A DNA stretch of 34,219 bases, from positions 1-34,219 of the forward strand of contig CAMORT010000022.1 in the NCBI GenBank assembly GCA_946624065.1, in the 5' to 3' direction. Of this stretch, positions 1 through 7,500 are shown one piece after another (the stretch's first letter is position 1; each line of letters opens with the position of its first letter). The notes beneath the pieces are model-generated. The model was not told the DNA's origin, ran no database searches, and was given only the letters and a program-made list of their open reading frames with translations. The position numbers and the translations under genes are program-made. Source of the stretch: F23-D06 sp002392325. GTDB taxonomy: Bacteria; Bacteroidota; Bacteroidia; Bacteroidales; WCHB1-69.

Positions 1-89
1 GTTGATGTGCAGGACTTTAACCACTGTTTCACCAACTACTTTTGTCTATTATACCTTATTTATTGGCTGCACAAAGGCCGCCCATTACA

Positions 90-827
90 TTATTTGCGAA
101 GCTCGAAGTTGGAGCCCAGATACACTTTTTTCACCATGGGGTCGGCGGCCAGTTCCTCCGCTGTGCCTGATTTGAGCACCTTGCCCTCGTAGAGCAGGTA
201 GGCGCGGTCGGTGATAGACAAAGTCTCATGCACATTATGGTCCGTGATCACAATGCCGATATTCTTGTCTTTAAGCTTGGCTACAATGCCTTGAATATCT
301 TCCACGGCGATGGGGTCCACGCCGGCAAAGGGCTCGTCCAACAGGATGAATTTGGGGTCAGAGGCCAGACAGCGGGCAATCTCCGTTCTCCGGCGCTCGC
401 CACCCGACAGGTTGTTGCCCTTGTTGTGGCGCACTTTCTGGATGTTGAATTCCGAAATCAGACTCTCCAGCTTGTCGCGCTGCTCCTCCTTGCTTTTGCC
501 ACTGAACTGGAGGATGGCCTTGATGTTCTCCTCCACGGTGAGATGGCGGAAGACAGACGCCTCTTGGGGCAGGTATGCGATTCCCATCTGCGCGCGCTTG
601 TACATGGGCAGTTCAGTGATGTCCTGATCGTTGAGGAATATCTTGCCGGCAAATGGTTTTATCAAACCTACAATCATATAGAAAGAGGTGGTCTTTCCGG
701 CACCGTTGGGACCTAAAAGACCGACAATCTCCCCTTGGTGGAAATTGACCGACACTTCGTTCACAACTGTGCGGTTCTTGTATTTCTTTGTCAAACCTTC
801 AGTCCGGATAATATTGTTATCTTCCAT
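90..827 (-). CDS. lptB: LPS export ABC transporter ATP-binding protein LptB
   Basis: A 245-residue ABC ATPase. Walker A GPNGAGKTT lies at residues 39-47, the Q-loop in YLPQEASVF, the signature LSGGERRR, Walker B FILLDEPFAGVDP and the H-loop in ITDHNV. The combination of an LPQEASVF-type Q-loop, LSGGERRRTEIARCLA and DEPFAGVDP is typical of LptB, the cytoplasmic ATPase that drives the LptBFGC complex moving lipopolysaccharide from the inner membrane to the periplasmic bridge. Length matches the family (about 240). The start ATG is separated by one base from the stop codon of the upstream SRPBCC gene, so the two are co-transcribed and probably translationally coupled. No lptC or lptFG is visible nearby. 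The 89 bases downstream hold no gene that I can support. Confidence 0.93.
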   Translation of the reverse strand: MEDNNIIRTEGLTKKYKNRTVVNEVSVNFHQGEIVGLLGPNGAGKTTSFYMIVGLIKPFAGKIFLNDQDITELPMYKRAQMGIAYLPQEASVFRHLTVEENIKAILQFSGKSKEEQRDKLESLISEFNIQKVRHNKGNNLSGGERRRTEIARCLASDPKFILLDEPFAGVDPIAVEDIQGIVAKLKDKNIGIVITDHNVHETLSITDRAYLLYEGKVLKSGTAEELAADPMVKKVYLGSNFELRK

Positions 828-828
828 G

Positions 829-1233
829 CTAAATCCTTTCCGTCATTTCTTTCAGTTTCTCGAGCCCTTTGTTCATGGCCTGCTCCAGTGGTTTCTTGAT
901 CATGGGTTGCAGGAAGATGGGCGCATCCGCATCGGCTTCAATGCTTACTTGGCGGGCACCTCCCGTCTCTTCAATATGGAAAGTGGCCTTGGCCGAAATC
1001 CCTTTGTCACTGCTGATCTCATAGACAAGATGCGAAAAAGGGCATTGCTCGGTGAGGCGCATGCTGCAGGTGATCATGCCGGCAACGGTGAATTGGCAGC
1101 CGTCTTCCAGCGTAGTCCAGTTGGTCACTTGCGGGATGGCCGGCGCATGGTCCAGGTGGGCGAATCCGACCAGTATGGAGAAGATTCGTTCGGCGGGCGC
1201 CGACATGGTTACAGGGTTACTTGAGATTTTCAT
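829..1233 (-). CDS. SRPBCC (START-like) family protein
   Basis: A 134-residue protein that begins KISSNPVTMSAPAERIFSIL, the usual N-terminal strand and helix of polyketide-cyclase/START-like folds, and ends in an amphipathic helix (LEQAMNKGLEKLKEMTERI) typical of the long C-terminal helix of this helix-grip fold. No catalytic residues are recognisable. These folds bind hydrophobic ligands, and short versions are common and uncharacterised in Bacteroidota. It is the first gene of an operon with lptB, 20 bases downstream of a promoter motif at 1253-1260. A role linked to envelope lipid handling is possible only from its neighbour. Confidence 0.75.
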   Translation of the reverse strand: MKISSNPVTMSAPAERIFSILVGFAHLDHAPAIPQVTNWTTLEDGCQFTVAGMITCSMRLTEQCPFSHLVYEISSDKGISAKATFHIEETGGARQVSIEADADAPIFLQPMIKKPLEQAMNKGLEKLKEMTERI

Positions 1234-1252
1234 AGAAATTTTTTATTGCGTG

Positions 1253-1260
1253 CAAAGATA
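1253..1260 (-). promoter_or_regulatory. Promoter -7 element for SRPBCC-lptB operon
   Basis: Minus-strand TATCTTTG matches the Bacteroidota -7 consensus TAnnTTTG, 20 bases upstream of the SRPBCC start codon. It is back to back with the mscL promoter 12 bases away, so one short region serves two divergent transcripts. Confidence 0.65.
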
Positions 1261-1272
1261 ACTCTTTTTTTG

Positions 1273-1280
1273 TACTTTTG
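1273..1280 (+). promoter_or_regulatory. Promoter -7 element for mscL
   Basis: TACTTTTG on the plus strand fits TAnnTTTG and lies 38 bases before the mscL ATG. An upstream in-frame ATG at 1246 precedes this promoter, which rules it out as the mscL start. Confidence 0.7.
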
Positions 1281-1317
1281 CGTTTTCAATACATTATTAA
1301 CTAAAACCTTTGCTGCT

Positions 1318-1752
1318 ATGAAAAAGTTTTTACAAGAATTCAAGGATTTTGCCATGAAGGGCAATGTTATGGACATGGCTATTGGTGTGATTATCGGTGG
1401 CGCATTCGGCAAGATTGTCACCTCTCTGGTGAACGACCTTCTGATGCCGCTGGTTGGCGCTCTGATCGGTAATGTGGATTTCACGACCCTTTCCGCCACG
1501 CTCCGCGCCCCGAAATTGGGCGAAGGTGGTGAGGTTATCAAAGAAGCCGTAACGCTCAACTATGGTAACTTTATCCAGACAACCGTTGACTTCCTTATCG
1601 TGGCCCTGTGTATCTTCGGCGTCATCAAGCTGATCAACAAAGCCACTTCTTTGGCCAAGAAGAAAGAGGAAGAAGCTCCGGCTCCTGCTCCAGAACCAAC
1701 CAAGGAGGAAGTTCTTCTTACCGAAATACGCGATATTCTGAAACAGAAATAA
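1318..1752 (+). CDS. mscL: Large-conductance mechanosensitive channel MscL
   Basis: 144 residues from the ATG at 1318 (MKKFLQEFKDFAMKGNVMD). The N-terminal amphipathic helix, then the first membrane helix (MAIGVIIGGAFGKIVTSLVNDLLMPLVG), a periplasmic loop, the second membrane helix (FLIVALCIFGVIKLINK) and a charged C-terminal bundle (LAKKKEEEAPAPAPEPTKEEVLLTEIRDILKQK) follow the canonical MscL order and length. MscL is a homopentameric pore that opens under membrane tension to release solutes during hypo-osmotic shock. The KGNVMDMAIGVIIGGAFG segment is nearly diagnostic. Own promoter at 1273-1280; a long hairpin downstream probably ends the transcript. Confidence 0.96.
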   Translation: MKKFLQEFKDFAMKGNVMDMAIGVIIGGAFGKIVTSLVNDLLMPLVGALIGNVDFTTLSATLRAPKLGEGGEVIKEAVTLNYGNFIQTTVDFLIVALCIFGVIKLINKATSLAKKKEEEAPAPAPEPTKEEVLLTEIRDILKQK

Positions 1753-1777
1753 TTGCCTACTACTATTAAATGTTGAC

Positions 1778-1827
1778 CATTGGCCGTTGGTTGTTGGCAG
1801 TTTTCTGCCAATGGCTAATGGCCAATG
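1778..1827 (+). terminator. Long hairpin between mscL and xseA
   Basis: Arms 1778-1800 and 1805-1827 can pair over 23 consecutive positions, five of them G-U wobbles, around a TTTT loop. The arms are built of repeated TTGGC/TGGCC words. A T-rich stretch follows (1828-1840). It could end the mscL transcript or be a mobile intergenic repeat. An ATG at 1825 lies in the right arm, so the xseA start at 1843 is preferred. Confidence 0.55.
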
Positions 1828-1842
1828 TTTGTTCCTTTTACC

Positions 1843-3120
1843 ATGCCAAACACACCAACCCCAAACAGCACGCGCGAGACTTTCCACGACCACCCGGTTT
1901 ATACGCTTTCTGAGATTGCTTTCAGCTTGCATAAGGTGGTGGAGAGAACCTATCCACAACCCTATTTCATCAAGGCCGAGATACTGAAACTCAATTTCTA
2001 TCCGCACAGCGGCCATTGTTATCCGGAGCTGGTGGAGAAGGAGGGTAACACCATCAAGGCGGAGATGCGAGCCATTATATGGTCTGCCAATTACCAGCGC
2101 ATCAACGACCGTTTTGTCCAGATAACCGGCAACCCGCTGAAAGAGAACATCAGCATTTTGTGTTTGGCAAGCATAGAGTTCAGTCCCAAGCATGGTTTGG
2201 CGCTGCATATTCAGGATATCGAGCCAACCTATACGCTGGGCGAGATGGTGAAAAACCGCAATGCGGTTATCGCGCGTTTGAAAAAAGAGGGCATTTTTGC
2301 CCATAACAAAAATTTGGAGATGCCGCTGCTTCCCAAACGCATTGCAATCATTTCGGTGGAAACCAGCAAGGGATACAGCGATTTTATCACGACGCTGAAC
2401 AGTAACCGGTATGGCTATAAGTTTGAAACAGAGTTATTTCCGTCCATCCTACAAGGCGATAAGGCCATCGTGGGCATCACGGGTCGTTTGGCGGAGATTA
2501 AGTTGCGGCAACAGGAATTTGATTGTGTGGTGATCGTGCGCGGCGGCGGGGGCGATGTGGGGCTCAGTTGCTACGACGAATATGAGATGGCCAGTTGTGT
2601 GGCCACCTTCCCGTTACCCGTGCTAACGGGCATTGGACACTCCACCAATCTCAGTGTCACCGACATGGTGGCGCACACTTATAATATCACGCCCACAGAT
2701 GTGGCGTTCGCCTTAATTGGCTATTTCCAGCGGTTTGATGAAAAACTGACCCAGATGTCGCAGGATATCGTCTTGAAAACAAAGGAATTGGTTATGCTCC
2801 AGCGCACATATCTGTTGAATATGGCCGCGGATGTGGCACGTTTGGGTAAAAACCAGATGAGCAACTCGAGAGACGCGGTTGTTCAAATGTCGGAGAAAAT
2901 GAGGACACTGGTGCCGCTTTATTTCTCAAGACTGCATGAGCGGATTGGGAATGTGGAGGAGAAAATCCAGTTGTTGCATCCGGACAACATCCTGAAACGC
3001 GGATACAGTATCACCCGGTTCAAGGGCAAGGCGGTGTCTGATGCCTCAAAATTGAAACCTGGCGATGAGATTGTCACGCAAGTGTATAAGGGTGAAATGC
3101 GAAGCCGTGTGGAGAATTAG
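1843..3120 (+). CDS. xseA: Exodeoxyribonuclease VII large subunit
   Basis: 425 residues from the ATG at 1843. The N-terminal OB-fold (YTLSEIAFSLHKVVER, FIKAEILKLNFYPHSGHCYPELVEKEG, KAEMRAIIWSANY) is followed by the catalytic region with LPKRIAIISVETSKGYSDFITTL, DCVVIVRGGGGDVGLSCYDE and PVLTGIGHSTNLSVTDMVAHT, all hallmarks of XseA. A coiled-coil stretch and the terminal HPDNILKRGYSI complete the family layout. ExoVII degrades single-stranded DNA to oligonucleotides and takes part in repair; it normally needs several copies of the small subunit XseB. No xseB follows: the stop codon overlaps the stop of the convergent nrdG, so a small-subunit gene must be elsewhere if present. The alternative ATG at 1825 lies inside a hairpin. 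Confidence 0.93.
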   Translation: MPNTPTPNSTRETFHDHPVYTLSEIAFSLHKVVERTYPQPYFIKAEILKLNFYPHSGHCYPELVEKEGNTIKAEMRAIIWSANYQRINDRFVQITGNPLKENISILCLASIEFSPKHGLALHIQDIEPTYTLGEMVKNRNAVIARLKKEGIFAHNKNLEMPLLPKRIAIISVETSKGYSDFITTLNSNRYGYKFETELFPSILQGDKAIVGITGRLAEIKLRQQEFDCVVIVRGGGGDVGLSCYDEYEMASCVATFPLPVLTGIGHSTNLSVTDMVAHTYNITPTDVAFALIGYFQRFDEKLTQMSQDIVLKTKELVMLQRTYLLNMAADVARLGKNQMSNSRDAVVQMSEKMRTLVPLYFSRLHERIGNVEEKIQLLHPDNILKRGYSITRFKGKAVSDASKLKPGDEIVTQVYKGEMRSRVEN

Positions 3121-3578
3121 CTCCCCCTTTTCCAGAATCTTTCCGTAATATCTTCCCAGTCTTCCCCATTGCGGCGGTAGAGCCGCTGGTTCGTGGTCCT
3201 TTGCTTCAGACTGCCCTTTTCGGGGATGTAGGGTCCCAATTTCACGAAATCGAACAACATGGGGTGGGGTGGCATCTCATTACGGCCGGAGTACCAGCCG
3301 GTAAGCAACCCTGTCTTTTCACGAACATGTTTTGCAAGATTCTCAATGCAGGCAACATCGCGGTCGCCACCCATGAAGCACACGCAGGTGATGTTGTCGG
3401 CGTAGCGCGCCAACAACCGGTCCAAGGCATCAAAATCCAATACCTCACCAATGTCCTCGCGCAGATGCGGGCTATGGCATCCCTCACAATGGTTCGGGCA
3501 ATGCGTGATGTTGATGGCCAATGTCACCTCGTCCGGGATCTCCTGGAAAACAATGTCGTAATTGTAGTATTTTAGCAA
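3117..3578 (-). CDS. nrdG: Anaerobic ribonucleotide reductase activating protein NrdG
   Basis: 153 residues. The radical-SAM cysteine motif CPNHCEGC (CX3CX2C) sits near residue 28, and the protein has the short partial-barrel length typical of NrdG. It uses a 4Fe-4S cluster and S-adenosylmethionine to form the glycyl radical on NrdD. It lies 76 bases downstream of nrdD on the same strand, with a perfect 32-base palindrome in the gap. The stop codon overlaps the stop of convergent xseA by three bases. Expression is probably governed by the cobalamin riboswitch upstream of nrdD, if transcription reads through the palindrome. Confidence 0.93.
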   Translation of the reverse strand: MLKYYNYDIVFQEIPDEVTLAINITHCPNHCEGCHSPHLREDIGEVLDFDALDRLLARYADNITCVCFMGGDRDVACIENLAKHVREKTGLLTGWYSGRNEMPPHPMLFDFVKLGPYIPEKGSLKQRTTNQRLYRRNGEDWEDITERFWKRGS

Positions 3579-3597
3579 TGGTACTGAGTTTTATATG

Positions 3598-3629
3598 GGG
3601 TAGGGGCGCAATGCATTGCGCCCCTACCC
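3598..3629. repeat. Perfect 32-base palindrome between nrdD and nrdG
   Basis: Bases 3598-3613 (GGGTAGGGGCGCAATG) are the exact reverse complement of 3614-3629. In RNA this is a very stable GC-rich hairpin with essentially no loop. There is no T-run on the nrd (minus) strand after it. The form is that of dispersed intergenic palindromic repeats, but only one copy is present in this window. Confidence 0.8.
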
Positions 3630-3654
3630 AAAACACGATGTTGTCAATTATCGT

Positions 3655-5757
3655 TTAGTTTAATTCGCTATCCACCTTTGCGTAGTATCTCTTCGCGGCT
3701 TCTTCCTGACGTGCGTGCGAGAAGTTGCTCACGCGTTTCATGTATCCGATGATGCGGGTAAGGTAGTCCACATTCTTGCTATGGCAGTGGGGACACTCTT
3801 TCAGATAGCGTTTGTCGATATGTCCGCAGTCGTTGCAGAGTGTGTTGGGAATGTTGAAGGTGAAGTAGTTACAGCCCTCTTTGGCGGCCACGCGCAGCAA
3901 TTGGCGGTACTGTTTTTGTGACAGATGTTCGGCCAGGTTCATGTGCAGGGCCGAACCGCCGGTAAGGTGTGTGATGTAGTTGCGGCCGTGCAGTTTGAAC
4001 TTGTCGATGATGTCTAAAGAGTCGTCTTCCACGATGTAGAAATAGCTGTTGTAGCAGTCGCGCGGCACCTTGTAACCGTCCTCACGGTCCCACTTGGCAT
4101 GTTTCACGCCCACGTTCTCGGCGGGAATCATCTCGCAGTTGAAGAGCAGTCCCTTCTTGCTGTATTTCTTGTTGTATTTCTCAATGAGGCCTAAGATGCC
4201 TTCCACAAATTTCTGGTATTCTTTGTTGTCGTTGATGGTGATGCCTTCAAACTCGGCGGCCTCCACCAGACCGTTGATACCGATGGTGAGGTATTGGCGG
4301 TTGATGGCGATGAAACCGGCGTCAAACAAAGGCAGCATACCTTTTTCCAGCAGATACTTGAGGTTCTCGTTGTAGGCCATCTGCACCTTGTGGGTAAGGT
4401 CAATGATGTCTTCCAGATATTGCAAGTAGGGGATATCCAGGCGGCGTGCTTGCTGGATACAGCGGTTGAGGTTGATGGTGAGCACGCTCTTGGAGCCGGT
4501 GGACACGCCGCCGGCGCCCAAGGTGTAGCTGAAACCATTGTCCTTGATCTCGTTGCGCAAGCGACAGCAGCTGCTCAAGGAGTCGGCATTGTCGCTCACA
4601 TAGGTGAAGAAGGAGTGGCCTTCGGCGTACATTTCCGCGGTGAAGTCGGCGTATTCCTTGTCTTTGATGTCGCCATTCTCGGAAAGCAGCGCCATGGTCT
4701 CCACCGGGAAGGTGAGTACGGCGCGGGTGCGTTCCTGGTTGAACCAGCGCATGAAGCGTTTCTGCAGCCAACTTACAGATTCCCAGTGGGGTTGGCTGCC
4801 GTCGGGGAAGCGGAACTCGCCGAACAAACTCTGGAAATAGTATTTGTCGTAGTAGGAAATGTTCCAGAATACGGATTGGAAATTGCGCGCGCCCGTAGGT
4901 TGGTTGATGGAATAGACCACCTGTTGGAAACAGTCGGTGATCATCTTGTCAATGGTGCGCTGCTTGCTGGAAAGGTCAACCACCTTATCGGGATTTTTGT
5001 AGTAGTCAGTGCCGTATTCCTGTTCGATGAAGTAGTTGAGGTACATCAGGAACTCGGGGGTTGCGCACGCGCCGCTCAACATGCTGGACACCATGAACAC
5101 CATGTTGATGAAGCCGCCGCAGAAAGATTTCAGGTTAGTGGGTTTGGTAGCGTTGCCGCCAATGCTCTGGGTGCCACTCAGCAACCACGGGTACATGGTG
5201 ATGCTGGCACAGTAATTGGCGATACTCGTCTCATCGTTTTTGTAGATGAAATGATGATTGAGCAGGTATAAATATTTGTCAGACACCTCTTTGCCGAACA
5301 TTTCTTTGATGCGGTCGCACAGCATACGGCGGTTGAGGCGGATGAAACTCGATTTGGGCAGCTCGCCGATGAGCGTGGCGATGTTTTTCTTCTCCACATT
5401 GGCGTTCGCATCGTATTTGCTGCCAGTGGCGGCGTTCTTGGCGTTGCAGTAGTTGATGAGGAAGTCCAGCTTGTCTTTCACCTCACGGTCTTCATAGTGT
5501 TTTTGGCGGTAAAGGATGTAGGACTTGGCCACTTCGTAGTAGCGCTCGGCCATCAGCGACTTCTCCACCTGGTTCTGGATCTCCTCCACGGCGATGCCGT
5601 CGTGAATGGAAAGGCGGCCCAGGATGTTGATCATGTCCTCTTGCGACGGGAACGAACCGACGGACACAAATGCCTTAGTGACGGCGTTGCGGATTTTCTC
5701 CATGGAAAAGGGCTCCCGTTTGCCGTTTCGTTTGATAATGTAGGTGTCTTCAATCAT
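3655..5757 (-). CDS. nrdD: Anaerobic (class III) ribonucleoside-triphosphate reductase
   Basis: 700 residues from the ATG at 5757. The N-terminal ATP-cone (YIIKRNGKREPFSMEKIRNAVTKAF) gives allosteric control; the body is the ten-stranded glycyl-radical barrel. Near the C-terminus are four cysteines of the zinc site (CNDCGH, CPHCHS) and the glycyl-radical loop RIIGYMKR with the radical Gly at about residue 671. NrdD reduces ribonucleoside triphosphates to deoxyribonucleotides without oxygen and needs NrdG for activation. An in-frame start 14 codons upstream (5799) is possible, but it lies in a small hairpin (TAAGTTG/CAACTTA at 5776-5782 and 5797-5803), and MIEDTYIIKRNGK is the usual NrdD beginning. 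A cobalamin riboswitch lies in the leader, so expression should fall when adenosylcobalamin is plentiful. Confidence 0.96.
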   Translation of the reverse strand: MIEDTYIIKRNGKREPFSMEKIRNAVTKAFVSVGSFPSQEDMINILGRLSIHDGIAVEEIQNQVEKSLMAERYYEVAKSYILYRQKHYEDREVKDKLDFLINYCNAKNAATGSKYDANANVEKKNIATLIGELPKSSFIRLNRRMLCDRIKEMFGKEVSDKYLYLLNHHFIYKNDETSIANYCASITMYPWLLSGTQSIGGNATKPTNLKSFCGGFINMVFMVSSMLSGACATPEFLMYLNYFIEQEYGTDYYKNPDKVVDLSSKQRTIDKMITDCFQQVVYSINQPTGARNFQSVFWNISYYDKYYFQSLFGEFRFPDGSQPHWESVSWLQKRFMRWFNQERTRAVLTFPVETMALLSENGDIKDKEYADFTAEMYAEGHSFFTYVSDNADSLSSCCRLRNEIKDNGFSYTLGAGGVSTGSKSVLTINLNRCIQQARRLDIPYLQYLEDIIDLTHKVQMAYNENLKYLLEKGMLPLFDAGFIAINRQYLTIGINGLVEAAEFEGITINDNKEYQKFVEGILGLIEKYNKKYSKKGLLFNCEMIPAENVGVKHAKWDREDGYKVPRDCYNSYFYIVEDDSLDIIDKFKLHGRNYITHLTGGSALHMNLAEHLSQKQYRQLLRVAAKEGCNYFTFNIPNTLCNDCGHIDKRYLKECPHCHSKNVDYLTRIIGYMKRVSNFSHARQEEAAKRYYAKVDSELN

Positions 5758-5864
5758 AGGTTTGGTTTGGTTGGTTAAGTTGTTATTAAAAAACAGCAAC
5801 TTATCAGGAATACGGATATCCTTGCGGACAGGTGCGCTTTTGTCCCGAAAGCTACTAACTGGCA

Positions 5865-6025
5865 GATTCAGGCAGGTCTTCTGGCTTGTCCTGCCTCCCG
5901 GCGTCTTCCCAACAACAAAAAGTTGTCAGTGACTTGGGTGCCGGAAAGTTGTAAAGGGCTGACAGCTACGGGAATAGCTCCTGATTTTCACAGGATTCCC
6001 TTTTGATCCTTTCGGAACCTGAATC
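5865..6025 (-). promoter_or_regulatory. Cobalamin (B12) riboswitch upstream of nrdDG
   Basis: Read on the minus strand, the leader has the core of a cobalamin riboswitch in order: GAATCCTGTGAAAATCAGG, then GCTATTCCCGTAGCTGTCAGC, CAAGTCACTG, a GGGAAGACGCCGGGAGG segment, and the B12-box GAAGACCTGCC. A perfect 8-pair closing stem (GATTCAGG with CCTGAATC, at 6018-6025 and 5865-5872) bounds it. The promoter at 6032-6039 would start the RNA almost exactly at this stem. About 105 bases of expression platform separate it from the nrdD ATG; they include a 7-pair hairpin at 5776-5803 just before the start. Ligand binding is expected to reduce nrdDG expression. The other bases between nrdD and hflX (6040-6226) show nothing I can support beyond a weak AT hairpin around the hflX stop. 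Confidence 0.93.
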
Positions 6026-6031
6026 CAGTTG

Positions 6032-6039
6032 CAAAAGTA
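6032..6039 (-). promoter_or_regulatory. Promoter -7 element for the riboswitch-nrdDG transcript
   Basis: Minus-strand TACTTTTG fits TAnnTTTG. Its spacing puts the transcription start about at 6026, the first base of the riboswitch closing stem. Confidence 0.7.
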
Positions 6040-6226
6040 CATTTTTAGAGGCGATTTTTAGAAAAAAACGTTTTAAATTTTATACACATTGGAAACCATT
6101 TTAAGATAAGGGGTTGCGGCGAACCGGGGTCAAATTGTTAATAAGTCGGGAGTGGAGATGAATTCTTCTTTTCAGATGAATGAACCCTCTCCATGCCCCG
6201 TTAACCCGAAGGTAAGATTTGGAATA

Positions 6227-7399
6227 TCAATACAAAAAATTATTGTATGGGTAAATCTGGATGTGCAGTTTCTTGATTTCCTCGTAGAGCATGTCTTTCA
6301 TCTCGTTCACATTCTCTTTAGTCTTGGCGGAGATGAAAAAGGTTTTGTGGGCGCTCTTGGCCATCCAAGTGGCCTTCAGTTCTTCCAGGGTGATGTTTTC
6401 CTTGCCTTTGGGCGTTAAATCCTCGGGATCTTTCGCCACCCAGGTGTATTGGTCTATCTTGTTGAAAATGATAATCATGGGTTTGTTGGCGGCGTTGATT
6501 TCAGCCAGCGTCTGGTTCACCACGGCGATGTGCTCCTCGAAATCCGGATGGCTGATATCGACCACATGCAGCAGCAGGTCGGTTTCGCGGATTTCGTCCA
6601 ATGTGGATTTGAAGGACTCCACCAAACTGTGCGGCAATTTGCGGATGAAACCCACCGTGTCGGAGAGCAGAAATGGCAAGTTTCCGAAGACGACCTTGCG
6701 CACGGTGGTGTCCAAGGTGGCAAACAGCTTGTTCTCGGCAAATACCTCCGCATTGCTGAGCATGTTCATGATGGTGGATTTGCCCACATTGGTGTAGCCC
6801 ACCAGCGCCACGCGCACGAACTTGTCTCGGTGCCCGCGCTGGGTGGCCTTCTGCCGGTCAATGTCTTTCAACTTCTTTTCCAACAATGAGATACGATTGC
6901 GGATAATCCGTCGGTCAGTCTCGATTTCCTTCTCGCCAGGTCCCCTCATGCCGATGCCGCCGCGCTGTTTTTCCAAGTGGGTCCACATGCCCGTCAGTCG
7001 GGGCAGAAGGTACTTGTATTGCGCCAACTCCACCTGCACTTTAGCATGGGCGGTCTGCGCGCGCTTGGCGAAGATGTCCAGAATCAAGTGCGTGCGGTCC
7101 ATCACGCGACACCCCAAAAGGCCTTCGATGTTGCGCTGCTGCGAGGGCGACAACTCATCGTCCACCACAGCGAAGTCTATGCCGTTCTCATGCACATATT
7201 CCGCCACCTCCTTGATTTTTCCGGAACCCATATAGGTGCGTGAATCAGGATGCTGCAAATTTTGTGTGAACTGTTTCACGGCCTCGCCGCCGGCGGTGTC
7301 AACCAAAAAGGCAAGCTCGTCCAAATATTCACGGGTTTTCTCTTCGGATATGTTGGGCGTGGATACGGCAAGAAGTACGGCGGTTTCAGGTGTGGACAT
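6227..7399 (-). CDS. hflX: Ribosome-associated GTPase HflX
   Basis: 390 residues. The N-terminal HflX domain contains TYMGSGKIKEVAEYV and VDDELSPSQQRNIE, followed by the linker with RTHLILDIFAKRA and the glycine-rich GIGMRGPGEKEIETDRR segment that is diagnostic of HflX. The G domain has G1 GYTNVGKST, G3 DTVGFI and G4 NKID. HflX splits stalled or stressed 70S ribosomes using GTP. Normal family length (about 390-430). It is transcribed alone from a promoter at 7452-7459 that is divergent from the structured RNA described next. Its last codons and stop are part of a weak AT-rich hairpin. Confidence 0.96.
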   Translation of the reverse strand: MSTPETAVLLAVSTPNISEEKTREYLDELAFLVDTAGGEAVKQFTQNLQHPDSRTYMGSGKIKEVAEYVHENGIDFAVVDDELSPSQQRNIEGLLGCRVMDRTHLILDIFAKRAQTAHAKVQVELAQYKYLLPRLTGMWTHLEKQRGGIGMRGPGEKEIETDRRIIRNRISLLEKKLKDIDRQKATQRGHRDKFVRVALVGYTNVGKSTIMNMLSNAEVFAENKLFATLDTTVRKVVFGNLPFLLSDTVGFIRKLPHSLVESFKSTLDEIRETDLLLHVVDISHPDFEEHIAVVNQTLAEINAANKPMIIIFNKIDQYTWVAKDPEDLTPKGKENITLEELKATWMAKSAHKTFFISAKTKENVNEMKDMLYEEIKKLHIQIYPYNNFLY

Positions 7400-7451
7400 C
7401 GGTGATAGGGTGTTGTTAGTTGGTCTTTGAATCTTGATTTTTTTAAGTTTG

Positions 7452-7459
7452 CAAAAATA
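7452..7459 (-). promoter_or_regulatory. Promoter -7 element for hflX
   Basis: Minus-strand TATTTTTG, 53 bases before the hflX ATG, fits TAnnTTTG. Confidence 0.6.
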
Positions 7460-7488
7460 AAAAAAAACGCCTTTGAATCATTTTTTAC

Positions 7489-7496
7489 TATCTTTG
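7489..7496 (+). promoter_or_regulatory. Promoter -7 element for a non-coding transcript
   Basis: Plus-strand TATCTTTG, a perfect TAnnTTTG. No convincing protein gene follows; the next coding gene has its own promoter at 7856. It drives the proposed RNA at 7501-7775. Confidence 0.6.
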
Positions 7497-7500
7497 CAAC

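Noticed and set aside
1825..1842. ATG at 1825 as the xseA start
   Set aside because: It lies in the arm of a strong hairpin; the ATG at 1843 gives a normal-length protein.
1330..2304. A 324-codon minus-strand frame opposite mscL and xseA
   Set aside because: It spans two well-supported plus-strand genes and the hairpin between them, and shows no domain.
4294..5271. A 325-codon plus-strand frame opposite nrdD
   Set aside because: It is the antisense shadow of a conserved gene (nrdD), rich in Val/Gly/His runs typical of reverse frames, with no promoter.
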